This document shows positions 1-9,638 of a stretch of 14,646 bases of DNA, in pieces. The stretch comes from Skeletonema tropicum (taxonomy: Eukaryota; Bacillariophyta; Thalassiosirophyceae; Thalassiosirales; Thalassiosiraceae), in the NCBI GenBank assembly GCA_037178625.1, contig JAWZXG010000112.1:1-14646 (forward strand), read 5' to 3'. The notes under the pieces were generated by a model. The model ran no database searches. It had not been told where the DNA came from and worked only from the letters and a program-made list of their open reading frames with translations. Position 1 is the stretch's first letter; every line of letters begins with the position of its first letter. Made by a program: the position numbers and the translations under genes.

Positions 1-112
1 GGAAAGCTAAGCTTAATGACGGCTTTCGAAGGCGAATCATTCCATGATGGATTCCGATCATCATTTGGTGGGCTGTTTGTCGGATGCTCAACACGTGGGT
101 GGATTATATTGA
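1..112 (+). pseudogene. 3' fragment of the 105-codon frame, cut by the window start
   Basis: The window opens inside the Gly-Lys junction of the frame (residues from about 70). An extra T near 40 shifts the reading so the usual GGLY ending and TGA at 110-112 are not reached in frame. It is otherwise the same sequence as at 2077-2187. Confidence 0.35.
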
Positions 113-2076
113 GATTGAGAGGTATGGTATGGTTGGAGAGATAGGAGATAGATGATGGTAGATGGACATGGACATTCAAGTAATAATGTAATATGAATAT
201 AACTAAGTAACCAAAGTAAACGTAAACACTATCCCCCCTCTTTGCTCACCGACCATTCAGATTCAGTAATAGTAATCCATCCATAACTCTTGTCCTCTCC
301 ATTCCATCGGATTGATACGATTCGACCAGTATTCGCAAGCTGTCGTTGCGCTCTATCGATTAGTTGCAGGTTGCAAGGCCAAATATTGATCTTTTGTCAA
401 TCGACTCAACTCGAGAGGGGTCTACCAATCCGACTACAATACTGAATACTGGGCCCCAGATCCAGATCGACAATCCAAATCCATCCAATATAAACACAGC
501 TCGGCCTCCGTAGATAGATAGCAATGACAATGACACAACCATTCGAATCCTCGTCTCAAGCGCTAATCAATTAATACAATAATCACACACTCCTAGACGA
601 TCAGCACCGTCCATGACAATAATTATTGTTACGTGCGAGATTCCAAAATACTCTGCTGTATAGATCGGCGATACCATGATGATCACTGCTCGGCCAAGGC
701 CCTTGCAAGACACTGCTGTAGATCAGATGAGATTCATTCTAGCTTGATTGGTCGAAGATCTCAAAAAGCGACCGCTAAGGAAGGATGAGTTCCATGACAG
801 TTGGTACGGACGAAGATCCATAGTCAATAGAGTTCCTCGCTATCGTACCGCTCAGCCCTCACACAAGACACTTCCTTTACTGGATGGAGCAGAAGGTTGG
901 TATGGACTCATCAAACGCTTCGCTGAAGACACTTAACGTAGATCAGGTAAGATCAATGAATTGTTGGCACGCTACGCTGGCGAGTGGGTGATTGGTTGGT
1001 ACGAGTACGAGTAGCATTATTAGCATGGTTCGTTGTGGTTGTGATGGTGTTGAGTGTTGGTGAGTGATTGAGAAGGTGAGTGAATGATGATGTCGCACCA
1101 TCACAAAAAGATCCAAAACATCAACACACAACTAACACCGCACCATGGCTACTACACTATCGTTCCAACCAATCACCCGCTCGGCCACAATGAACCAATC
1201 ATGAACACATCCGATGATAAAGGAAGTGTGTTGTGCGAGGGCCGAGCTCTGTTAATTAACTATGGATCTTCCATGTGCCAACTGTCTGGATCACACTCAC
1301 TCCTCCTTTAACGTTCTTCAGCGCAGCGTTGGATGCGTCCGTGCCAACCTATCATTGACGGCACTGCATTGAAGGGAGTGTGTTTGGCGAGGGCCCCTGC
1401 CCGAGCACTGTTTATTATTGGATGCGCTGGTGCCAACTGTCTGGAGCCCGCCGCATTAAAGTGGTCGCTTTTTGAGATCCGAGCTGTGATTATTAGTGTG
1501 GATCTTCGCCTCCGTCCTTCACAGTATTTGCGAGGGCCTTGACATTTTGACGGCGGCAGTGGTAATGCTGATTATGGTACTAATCGATAGAGCTTGAGGA
1601 GACGATTCCAGCGGTGGTCAATGTGTCAAATTGGATTATTACTTGGACTCTATTGGTGGAATTATCTATGTCAAGCCAGATGATTTGGCCGAGCTCTAAC
1701 TGTTACCCCGTTTTTAACCGGATCGATTGGATGGCAACAGATCGATATTTGGCCATGGTAATATCAACGATCGATAGAGCTAGATGAGAGCTTTCCAAAA
1801 CGACACTCATCGTCTTCATTGGACGGGGAGAAGCCAAGATATTGACGAAGAATTGAATTGAAATTGAATTATGATGACCCAACCGCGACCGTCTCGAACT
1901 CTACGCCCTCCACAAACAATCCGTCAGCGGAGAGGAGACACAAACAACCACCTCAGGATATTCAGCTCGTCATGCTGCATCTGTACTTCGGAATCAACGC
2001 AAGAGGCATTCATCAACAATGACGGGGGATTGGTGGAAGAGGAAGTGGTGGCGGCAACAGCAACGGAGGAGGAGGA
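1..2076 (+). repeat. Repeat unit 1 (2,076 bp, edge unit rich in indels)
   Basis: This is the most deviant unit. Relative to the others it has eleven single-base insertions, near 40, 370, 425, 565, 795, 886, 1183, 1211, 1299, 1479 and 1961, and loses a GA dinucleotide near 2020. Nine of the insertions simply double an existing base. They break or join several open frames: they create the open frames at 748-936 and 1084-1311, which exist in no other unit. I infer that many are uncorrected read errors at a contig end rather than biology, but sequence alone cannot prove it. Confidence 0.95.
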
Positions 2077-2187
2077 GGAAAGCTAAGCTTAATGACGGCT
2101 TTCGAAGGCGAATCATCCATGATGGATTCCGATCATCATTTGGTGGGCTGTTTGTCGGATGCTCAACACGTGGGTGGATTATATTGA
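1871..2187 (+). pseudogene. Disrupted copy of the 105-codon frame
   Basis: The region is homologous to the intact copies but has an added T at 1961-1962 and lacks a GA dinucleotide near 2020. The ATG frame therefore departs from the intact reading after about 30 codons and stops at 2086. The downstream sequence encoding the Gly-rich part and tail is present but out of frame. The lesions lie in the edge unit, where sequence quality is suspect. Confidence 0.4.
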
Positions 2188-4145
2188 GATTGAGAGGTAT
2201 GGTATGGTTGGAGAGATAGGAGATAGATGATGGTAGATGGACATGGACATTCAAGTAATAATGTAATATGAATATAACTAAGTAACCAAAGTAAACGTAA
2301 ACACTATCCCCCCTCTTTGCTCACCGACCATTCAGATTCAGTAATAGTAATCCATCCATAACTCTTGTCCTCTCCATTCCATCGGATTGATACGATTCGA
2401 CCAGTATTCGCAAGCTGTCGTTGCGCTCTATCGATTAGTTGCAGTTGCAAGGCCAAATATTGATCTTTTGTCAATCGACTCAACTCGAGAGGGGTCTACA
2501 ATCCGACTACAATACTGAATACTGGGCCCCAGATCCAGATCGACAATCCAAATCCATCCAATATAAACAAACAGCTCGGCCTCCGTAGATAGATAGCAAT
2601 GACAATGACACAACCATTCGAATCCTCGTCTCAAGCGCTATCAATTAATACAATAATCACACACTCCTAGACGATCAGCACCGTCCATGACAATAATTAT
2701 TGTTACGTGCGAGATTCCAAAATACTCTGCTGTATAGATCGGCGATACCATGATGATCACTGCTCGGCCAAGGCCCTTGCAAGACACTGCTGTAGATCAG
2801 ATGAGATTCATTCTAGCTTGATTGGTCGAAGATCTCAAAAAGCGACCGCTAAGGAAGGATGAGTTCCAGACAGTTGGTACGGACGAAGATCCATAGTCAA
2901 TAGAGTTCCTCGCTATCGTACCGCTCAGCCCCTCACACAAGACACTTCCTTTACTGGATGAGCAGAAGGTTGGTATGGACTCATCAAACGCTTCGCTGAA
3001 GACACTTAACGTAGATCAGGTAAGATCAATGAATTGTTGGCACGCTACGCTGGCGAGTGGGTGATTGGTTGGTACGAGTACGAGTAGCATTATTAGCATG
3101 GTTCGTTGTGGTTGTGATGGTGTTGAGTGTTGGTGAGTGATTGAGAAGGTGAGTGAATGATGATGTCGCACCATCACAAAAAGATCCAAAACATCAACAC
3201 ACAACTAACACCGCACCATGGCTACTACACTATCGTTCCAACCAATCACCCGCTCGCCACAATGAACCAATCATGAACACATCGATGATAAAGGAAGTGT
3301 GTTGTGCGAGGGCCGAGCTCTGTTAATTAACTATGGATCTTCCATGTGCCAACTGTCTGGATCACACTCCTCCTCCTTTAACGTTCTTCAGCGCAGCGTT
3401 GGATGCGTCCGTGCCAACCTATCATTGACGGCACTGCATTGAAGGGAGTGTGTTTGGCGAGGGCCCCTGCCCGAGCACTGTTTATTATTGGATGCGCTGG
3501 TGCCAACTGTCTGGAGCCCGCCGCATTAAAGTGGTCGCTTTTTGAGATCGAGCTGTGATTATTAGTGTGGATCTTCGCCTCCGTCCTTCACAGTATTTGC
3601 GAGGGCCTTGACATTTTGACGGCGGCAGTGGTAATGCTGATTATGGTACTAATCGATAGAGCTTGAGGAGACGATTCCAGCGGTGGTCAATGTGTCAAAT
3701 TGGATTATTACTTGGACTCTATTGGTGGAATTATCTATGTCAAGCCAGATGATTTGGCCGAGCTCTAACTGTTACCCCGTTTTTAACCGGATCGATTGGA
3801 TGGCAACAGATCGATATTTGGCCATGGTAATATCAACGATCGATAGAGCTAGATGAGAGCTTTCCAAAACGACACTCATCGTCTTCATTGGACGGGGAGA
3901 AGCCAAGATATTGACGAAGAATTGAATTGAAATTGAATTATGATGACCCAACCGCGACCGTCTCGAACTCTACGCCCTCCACAAACAATCCGTCAGCGGA
4001 GAGGAGACACAAACAACCACCTCAGGATATCAGCTCGTCATGCTGCATCTGTACTTCGGAATCAACGCAAGAGGCATTCATCAACAATGAGACGGGGATT
4101 GGTGGAAGAGGAAGTGGTGGCGGCAACAGCAACGGAGGAGGAGGA
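2077..4145 (+). repeat. Repeat unit 2 (2,069 bp)
   Basis: It differs from the consensus by a two-base insertion just after the TATAAA box (2562-2573 region, giving AAACAAAC), one extra C near 2930, and a G4 instead of G5 run at 4094-4097. The last change joins two reading frames into a 109-codon open frame at 3927-4256. Confidence 0.95.
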
Positions 4146-4256
4146 GGAAAGCTAAGCTTAATGACGGCTTTCGAAGGCGAATCATCCATGATGGATTCCG
4201 ATCATCATTTGGTGGGCTGTTTGTCGGATGCTCAACACGTGGGTGGATTATATTGA
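3927..4256 (+). CDS. Variant 109-codon frame joined by a G4 run (tentative)
   Basis: Only here does the G run (4094-4097) have four bases. The result joins an upstream frame rich in Thr, Ser, Asn and Pro (contains SSSCCICTSE at about residues 36-45) to the Gly-rich and acidic tail of the 105-aa protein, with stop at the same place. No ATG begins this frame: it opens at a TTG just after an in-frame TGA at 3912-3914, so it would need a splice acceptor (for example GACGAAG at 3913-3919) or a non-ATG start. In this copy the ATG-initiated frame at 3940 instead ends after 71 codons. The joined composition looks more protein-like than the products in G5 copies, so G4 may be the functional form, or it may simply be a homopolymer error. 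Confidence 0.25.
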   Translation: MKLNYDDPTATVSNSTPSTNNPSAERRHKQPPQDISSSCCICTSESTQEAFINNETGIGGRGSGGGNSNGGGGGKLSLMTAFEGESSMMDSDHHLVGCLSDAQHVGGLY

Positions 4257-6210
4257 GATTGAGAGGTATGGTATGGTTGGAGAGATAGGAGATAGATGAT
4301 GGTAGATGGACATGGACATTCAAGTAATAATGTAATATGAATATAACTAAGTAACCAAAGTAAACGTAAACACTATCCCCCCTCTTTGCTCACCGACCAT
4401 TCAGATTCAGTAATAGTAATCCATCCATAACTCTTGTCCTCTCCATTCCATCGGATTGATACGATTCGACCAGTATTCGCAAGCTGTCGTTGCGCTCTAT
4501 CGATTAGTTGCAGTTGCAAGGCCAAATATTGATCTTTTGTCAATCGACTCAACTCGAGAGGGGTCTACAATCCGACTACAATACTGAATACTGGGCCCCA
4601 GATCCAGATCGACAATCCAAATCCATCCAATATAAACACAGCTCGGCCTCCGTAGATAGATAGCAATGACAATGACACAACCATTCGAATCCTCGTCTCA
4701 AGCGCTATCAATTAATACAATAATCACACACTCCTAGACGATCAGCACCGTCCATGACAATAATTATTGTTACGTGCGAGATTCCAAAATACTCTGCTGT
4801 ATAGATCGGCGATACCATGATGATCACTGCTCGGCCAAGGCCCTTGCAAGACACTGCTGTAGATCAGATGAGATTCATTCTAGCTTGATTGGTCGAAGAT
4901 CTCAAAAAGCGACCGCTAAGGAAGGATGAGTTCCAGACAGTTGGTACGGACGAAGATCCATAGTCAATAGAGTTCCTCGCTATCGTACCGCTCAGCCCTC
5001 ACACAAGACACTTCCTTTACTGGATGAGCAGAAGGTTGGTATGGACTCATCAAACGCTTCGCTGAAGACACTTAACGTAGATCAGGTAAGATCAATGAAT
5101 TGTTGGCACGCTACGCTGGCGAGTGGGTGATTGGTTGGTACGAGTACGAGTAGCATTATTAGCATGGTTCGTTGTGGTTGTGATGGTGTTGAGTGTTGGT
5201 GAGTGATTGAGAAGGTGAGTGAATGATGATGTCGCACCATCACAAAAAGATCCAAAACATCAACACACAACTAACACCGCACCATGGCTACTACACTATC
5301 GTTCCAACCAATCACCCGCTCGCCACAATGAACCAATCATGAACACATCGATGATAAAGGAAGTGTGTTGTGCGAGGGCCGAGCTCTGTTAATTAACTAT
5401 GGATCTTCCATGTGCCAACTGTCTGGATCACACTCCTCCTCCTTTAACGTTCTTCAGCGCAGCGTTGGATGCGTCCGTGCCAACCTATCATTGACGGCAC
5501 TGCATTGAAGGGAGTGTGTTTGGCGAGGGCCCCTGCCCGAGCACTGTTTATTATTGGATGCGCTGGTGCCAACTGTCTGGAGCCCGCCGCATTAAAGTGG
5601 TCGCTTTTTGAGATCGAGCTGTGATTATTAGTGTGGATCTTCGCCTCCGTCCTTCACAGTATTTGCGAGGGCCTTGACATTTTGACGGCGGCAGTGGTAA
5701 TGCTGATTATGGTACTAATCGATAGAGCTTGAGGAGACGATTCCAGCGGTGGTCAATGTGTCAAATTGGATTATTACTTGGACTCTATTGGTGGAATTAT
5801 CTATGTCAAGCCAGATGATTTGGCCGAGCTCTAACTGTTACCCCGTTTTAACCGGATCGATTGGATGGCAACAGATCGATATTTGGCCATGGTAATATCA
5901 ACGATCGATAGAGCTAGATGAGAGCTTTCCAAACGACACTCATCGTCTTCATTGGACGGGGAGAAGCCAAGATATTGACGAAGAATTGAATTGAAATTGA
6001 ATTATGATGACCCAACCGCGACCGTCTCGAACTCTACGCCCTCCACAAACAATCCGTCAGCGGAGAGGAGACACAAACAACCACCTCAGGATATCAGCTC
6101 GTCATGCTGCATCTGTACTTCGGAATCAACGCAAGAGGCATTCATCAACAATGAGACGGGGGATTGGTGGAAGAGGAAGTGGTGGCGGCAACAGCAACGG
6201 AGGAGGAGGA
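4146..6210 (+). repeat. Repeat unit 3 (2,065 bp)
   Basis: It differs from the consensus only by two homopolymer contractions: T4 instead of T5 near 5846, and A3 instead of A4 near 5931. Both lie in the spacer that contains the right arm of the inverted repeat. Everything else described for the reference unit is present, offset by -4133 up to the first contraction. Confidence 0.95.
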
Positions 6211-6321
6211 GGAAAGCTAAGCTTAATGACGGCTTTCGAAGGCGAATCATCCATGATGGATTCCGATCATCATTTGGTGGGCTGTTTGTCGGATGCTCAA
6301 CACGTGGGTGGATTATATTGA
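6004..6321 (+). CDS. Hypothetical 105-aa Arg-rich/Gly-rich protein, copy 1 (tentative)
   Basis: This ATG-initiated frame of 105 codons crosses the unit 3/4 boundary. The start is a double ATG after an AT-rich AATTGAATT stretch. Residues 1-53 are strongly basic, with 13 Arg; residues 53-70 are Gly-rich (GIGGRGSGGG, then GGGGGK); residues 71-105 form an acidic/His tail (MTAFEGESS, DSDHHL) ending GGLY. No signal peptide, membrane segment or known domain is visible. The basic start could resemble an organelle-targeting peptide, but that is speculation. A second forward frame of 120 codons (5991-6353, TTG start) and a minus-strand frame overlap it, which weakens the coding case. Identity among copies reflects array homogeneity and is not evidence of selection. 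It may be non-coding. Confidence 0.3.
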   Translation: MMTQPRPSRTLRPPQTIRQRRGDTNNHLRISARHAASVLRNQRKRHSSTMRRGIGGRGSGGGNSNGGGGGKLSLMTAFEGESSMMDSDHHLVGCLSDAQHVGGLY

Positions 6322-8278
6322 GATTGAGAGGTATGGTATGGTTGGAGAGATAGGAGATAGATGATGGTAGATGGACATGGACATTCAAGTAATAATGTAA
6401 TATGAATATAACTAAGTAACCAAAGTAAACGTAAACACTATCCCCCCTCTTTGCTCACCGACCATTCAGATTCAGTAATAGTAATCCATCCATAACTCTT
6501 GTCCTCTCCATTCCATCGGATTGATACGATTCGACCAGTATTCGCAAGCTGTCGTTGCGCTCTATCGATTAGTTGCAGTTGCAAGGCCAAATATTGATCT
6601 TTTGTCAATCGACTCAACTCGAGAGGGGTCTACAATCCGACTACAATACTGAATACTGGGCCCCAGATCCAGATCGACAATCCAAATCCATCCAATATAA
6701 ACACAGCTCGGCCTCCGTAGATAGATAGCAATGACAATGACACAACCATTCGAATCCTCGTCTCAAGCGCTATCAATTAATACAATAATCACACACTCCT
6801 AGACGATCAGCACCGTCCATGACAATAATTATTGTTACGTGCGAGATTCCAAAATACTCTGCTGTATAGATCGGCGATACCATGATGATCACTGCTCGGC
6901 CAAGGCCCTTGCAAGACACTGCTGTAGATCAGATGAGATTCATTCTAGCTTGATTGGTCGAAGATCTCAAAAAGCGACCGCTAAGGAAGGATGAGTTCCA
7001 GACAGTTGGTACGGACGAAGATCCATAGTCAATAGAGTTCCTCGCTATCGTACCGCTCAGCCCTCACACAAGACACTTCCTTTACTGGATGAGCAGAAGG
7101 TTGGTATGGACTCATCAAACGCTTCGCTGAAGACACTTAACGTAGATCAGGTAAGATCAATGAATTGTTGGCACGCTACGCTGGCGAGTGGGTGATTGGT
7201 TGGTACGAGTACGAGTAGCATTATTAGCATGGTTCGTTGTGGTTGTGATGGTGTTGAGTGTTGGTGAGTGATTGAGAAGGTGAGTGAATGATGATGTCGC
7301 ACCATCACAAAAAGATCCAAAACATCAACACACAACTAACACCGCACCATGGCTACTACACTATCGTTCCAACCAATCACCCGCTCGCCACAATGAACCA
7401 ATCATGAACACATCGATGATAAAGGAAGTGTGTTGTGCGAGGGCCGAGCTCTGTTAATTAACTATGGATCTTCCATGTGCCAACTGTCTGGATCACACTC
7501 CTCCTCCTTTAACGTTCTTCAGCGCAGCGTTGGATGCGTCCGTGCCAACCTATCATTGACGGCACTGCATTGAAGGGAGTGTGTTTGGCGAGGGCCCCTG
7601 CCCGAGCACTGTTTATTATTGGATGCGCTGGTGCCAACTGTCTGGAGCCCGCCGCATTAAAGTGGTCGCTTTTTGAGATCGAGCTGTGATTATTAGTGTG
7701 GATCTTCGCCTCCGTCCTTCACAGTATTTGCGAGGGCCTTGACATTTTGACGGCGGCAGTGGTAATGCTGATTATGGTACTAATCGATAGAGCTTGAGGA
7801 GACGATTCCAGCGGTGGTCAATGTGTCAAATTGGATTATTACTTGGACTCTATTGGTGGAATTATCTATGTCAAGCCAGATGATTTGGCCGAGCTCTAAC
7901 TGTTACCCCGTTTTTAACCGGATCGATTGGATGGCAACAGATCGATATTTGGCCATGGTAATATCAACGATCGATAGAGCTAGATGAGAGCTTTCCAAAA
8001 CGACACTCATCGTCTTCATTGGACGGGAGAGAAGCCAAGATATTGACGAAGAATTGAATTGAAATTGAATTATGATGACCCAACCGCGACCGTCTCGAAC
8101 TCTACGCCCTCCACAAACAATCCGTCAGCGGAGAGGAGACACAAACAACCACCTCAGGATATCAGCTCGTCATGCTGCATCTGTACTTCGGAATCAACGC
8201 AAGAGGCATTCATCAACAATGAGACGGGGGATTGGTGGAAGAGGAAGTGGTGGCGGCAACAGCAACGGAGGAGGAGGA
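6211..8278 (+). repeat. Repeat unit 4 (2,068 bp)
   Basis: The only difference I see from the consensus is at about 8024-8034, where GGACGGGGAGAAG reads GGACGGGAGAGAAG, one base longer. The 105-codon open frame follows it intact at 8072-8389. Confidence 0.95.
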
Positions 8279-8389
8279 GGAAAGCTAAGCTTAATGACGG
8301 CTTTCGAAGGCGAATCATCCATGATGGATTCCGATCATCATTTGGTGGGCTGTTTGTCGGATGCTCAACACGTGGGTGGATTATATTGA
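8072..8389 (+). CDS. Hypothetical 105-aa Arg-rich/Gly-rich protein, copy 2 (tentative)
   Basis: This copy encodes the same 105 residues as the copy at 6004 and crosses the unit 4/5 boundary. The one-base variant near 8030 lies upstream of the ATG and leaves the frame unaffected. The overlapping 120-codon TTG frame is at 8059-8421. The G5 run at 8224-8228 keeps the 105-codon frame open. Function is unknown, and coding is supported only by openness and an ATG start. Confidence 0.3.
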   Translation: MMTQPRPSRTLRPPQTIRQRRGDTNNHLRISARHAASVLRNQRKRHSSTMRRGIGGRGSGGGNSNGGGGGKLSLMTAFEGESSMMDSDHHLVGCLSDAQHVGGLY

Positions 8390-8763
8390 GATTGAGAGGT
8401 ATGGTATGGTTGGAGAGATAGGAGATAGATGATGGTAGATGGACATGGACATTCAAGTAATAATGTAATATGAATATAACTAAGTAACCAAAGTAAACGT
8501 AAACACTATCCCCCCTCTTTGCTCACCGACCATTCAGATTCAGTAATAGTAATCCATCCATAACTCTTGTCCTCTCCATTCCATCGGATTGATACGATTC
8601 GACCAGTATTCGCAAGCTGTCGTTGCGCTCTATCGATTAGTTGCAGTTGCAAGGCCAAATATTGATCTTTTGTCAATCGACTCAACTCGAGAGGGGTCTA
8701 GAATCCGACTACAATACTGAATACTGGGCCCCAGATCCAGATCGACAATCCAAATCCATCCAA
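8390..8763. other. Spacer after the 105-codon frame
   Basis: No convincing frame is seen. The stretch starts with GA/TGG-rich simple sequence (GGTATGGTATGG, GATAGATGATGG), then AT-rich TAATAATGTAATATGAATATAAC that could serve as a 3' end although AATAAA is absent, then a C6 run (CCCCCCTC), and then the left inverted-repeat arm. The same spacer occupies this place in every unit. Confidence 0.5.
8613..8678. repeat. Left arm of long imperfect inverted repeat
   Basis: GCTCTATCGAT (8627-8637), a 15-base spacer, then GGCCAAATATTGATC (8653-8667). Reverse-complemented, these match the right arm at 10008-10048 with 11/11 and 14/15 identity and an identical 15-base spacer. GCTCTATCGATTAGT (8627-8641) is also an exact 15-base inverted match to 9847-9861. 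It is present in all seven units. Confidence 0.8.
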
Positions 8764-8769
8764 TATAAA
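8764..8769 (+). promoter_or_regulatory. TATAAA box-like element
   Basis: TATAAA sits in CCAATATAAACAC, 35 bases before an ATG, a spacing compatible with a eukaryotic core promoter and a very short leader. The same element occurs at 489, 2562, 4631, 6696 and 12897. Unit 6 reads TATAAC at 10828, and unit 2 has two extra bases directly after the box. Chance occurrence is possible. Confidence 0.3.
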
Positions 8770-8798
8770 CACAGCTCGGCCTCCGTAGATAGATAGCA

Positions 8799-8870
8799 AT
8801 GACAATGACACAACCATTCGAATCCTCGTCTCAAGCGCTATCAATTAATACAATAATCACACACTCCTAG
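8799..8870 (+). CDS. Short 23-codon ATG frame downstream of the TATA-like box
   Basis: The frame opens with ATGACAATGACACAACC after GATAGATAGCA and encodes 23 residues rich in Ser, Thr and Ile (begins MTMTQPFESSSQ) before TAG at 8868. After the TAG the same frame stays open for another 62 codons, to the TGA at 9060, with no ATG. It could be a small peptide, the start of a spliced first exon, or nothing. Unit 1 carries an extra A at 565 that alters its end. No family is recognised, and length alone gives little support. Confidence 0.15.
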   Translation: MTMTQPFESSSQALSINTIITHS

Positions 8871-8889
8871 ACGATCAGCACCGTCCATG

Positions 8890-8903
8890 ACAATAATTAT
8901 TGT
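8890..8903. other. 14-bp perfect palindrome ACAATAATTATTGT
   Basis: The sequence equals its own reverse complement. It is present in every unit (616-629 in unit 1, 4757-4770 in unit 3). It could form a small hairpin or be a dimeric protein-binding site. No flanking T tract suggests a terminator. Confidence 0.7.
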
Positions 8904-8980
8904 TACGTGCGAGATTCCAAAATACTCTGCTGTATAGATCGGCGATACCATGATGATCACTGCTCGGCCAAGGCCCTTGC

Positions 8981-9012
8981 AAGACACTGCTGTAGATCAG
9001 ATGAGATTCATT
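8981..9012 (+). repeat. Degenerate direct repeat, copy A (AAGACACT...GTAGATCAG)
   Basis: AAGACACTGCTGTAGATCAG followed by ATGAGATTCATT is similar to 9198-9229, AAGACACTTAACGTAGATCAG followed by GTAAGATCAAT. The second copy contains the donor-like GTAAG. A shorter echo, CTGCTGTATAGATC, lies about 50 bases upstream. Confidence 0.6.
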
Positions 9013-9062
9013 CTAGCTTGATTGGTCGAAGATCTCAAAAAGCGACCGCTAAGGAAGGATGA

Positions 9063-9260
9063 GTTCCAGACAGTTGGTACGGACGAAGATCCATAGTCAA
9101 TAGAGTTCCTCGCTATCGTACCGCTCAGCCCTCACACAAGACACTTCCTTTACTGGATGAGCAGAAGGTTGGTATGGACTCATCAAACGCTTCGCTGAAG
9201 ACACTTAACGTAGATCAGGTAAGATCAATGAATTGTTGGCACGCTACGCTGGCGAGTGGG
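9063..9260 (+). other. Exon-like open frame ending at a GTAAG donor-like site
   Basis: Between TGA at 9060-9062 and TGA at 9261-9263 one forward frame is open. Its middle part (about 9105-9218) reads PRYRTAQPSHKTLPLLDEQK and then a Ser/Asn/Leu-rich stretch, and ends exactly at CAG|GTAAGATC (GT at 9219-9220) in phase 0, a good match to a eukaryotic 5' splice site. Downstream a CTAAC branch-like motif occurs at 9403-9407. No partner exon or convincing acceptor could be matched, so this is only a suggestion. In unit 7 an extra T at about 13209 lengthens this frame upstream (13155-13397). Confidence 0.2.
9198..9229 (+). repeat. Degenerate direct repeat, copy B
   Basis: This is the partner of 8981-9012, sharing AAGACACT and GTAGATCAG exactly with three or four bases between, then GAT and CA-rich bases. 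It lies across the end of the exon-like frame. Confidence 0.6.
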
Positions 9261-9416
9261 TGATTGGTTGGTACGAGTACGAGTAGCATTATTAGCATGG
9301 TTCGTTGTGGTTGTGATGGTGTTGAGTGTTGGTGAGTGATTGAGAAGGTGAGTGAATGATGATGTCGCACCATCACAAAAAGATCCAAAACATCAACACA
9401 CAACTAACACCGCACC

Positions 9417-9638
9417 ATGGCTACTACACTATCGTTCCAACCAATCACCCGCTCGCCACAATGAACCAATCATGAACACATCGATGATAAAGGAAGTGTG
9501 TTGTGCGAGGGCCGAGCTCTGTTAATTAACTATGGATCTTCCATGTGCCAACTGTCTGGATCACACTCCTCCTCCTTTAACGTTCTTCAGCGCAGCGTTG
9601 GATGCGTCCGTGCCAACCTATCATTGACGGCACTGCAT
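9417..9638 (+). other. Kozak-like ATG, early TGA, then 58 further open codons
   Basis: CACCATGG at 9414-9420 is a strong eukaryotic start context. The frame (MATTLSFQPITRSPQ) meets TGA after 15 codons at 9462, then stays open for 58 codons to TGA at 9639. In unit 1 two single-base insertions (1183, 1211) make a different, 75-codon frame at 1084-1311 cover the same downstream residues. Readthrough, splicing around the TGA, or chance are all possible; chance is most likely. Confidence 0.12.

Noticed and set aside
8273..8292. GGAAAGCTAAGC resembling the GGAAGCTAAGC of 5S rRNA
   Set aside because: The match is short, and the remaining 5S sequence is absent on both sides.
8812..8826. ATTCGAATCC resembling a tRNA T-loop or B box
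   Set aside because: The flanking bases do not pair as a T stem, and no D arm, anticodon arm or acceptor stem can be built around it.
8944..8960. GATACCATGATGATCAC resembling stem-loop I of U1 snRNA
   Set aside because: U1 has GATACCATGATCAC after an ATACTTACCTG 5' end. Here the 5' splice-site recognition sequence is absent and no further U1 stem-loops follow.
9215..9403. 62-codon minus-strand frame, identical in all seven units (943, 3016, 5082, 7147, 9215, 11278, 13349)
   Set aside because: It starts at TTG, has a low-complexity His/Leu/Thr composition, and its identity across units only reflects array homogeneity. It overlaps the possible donor region on the other strand.
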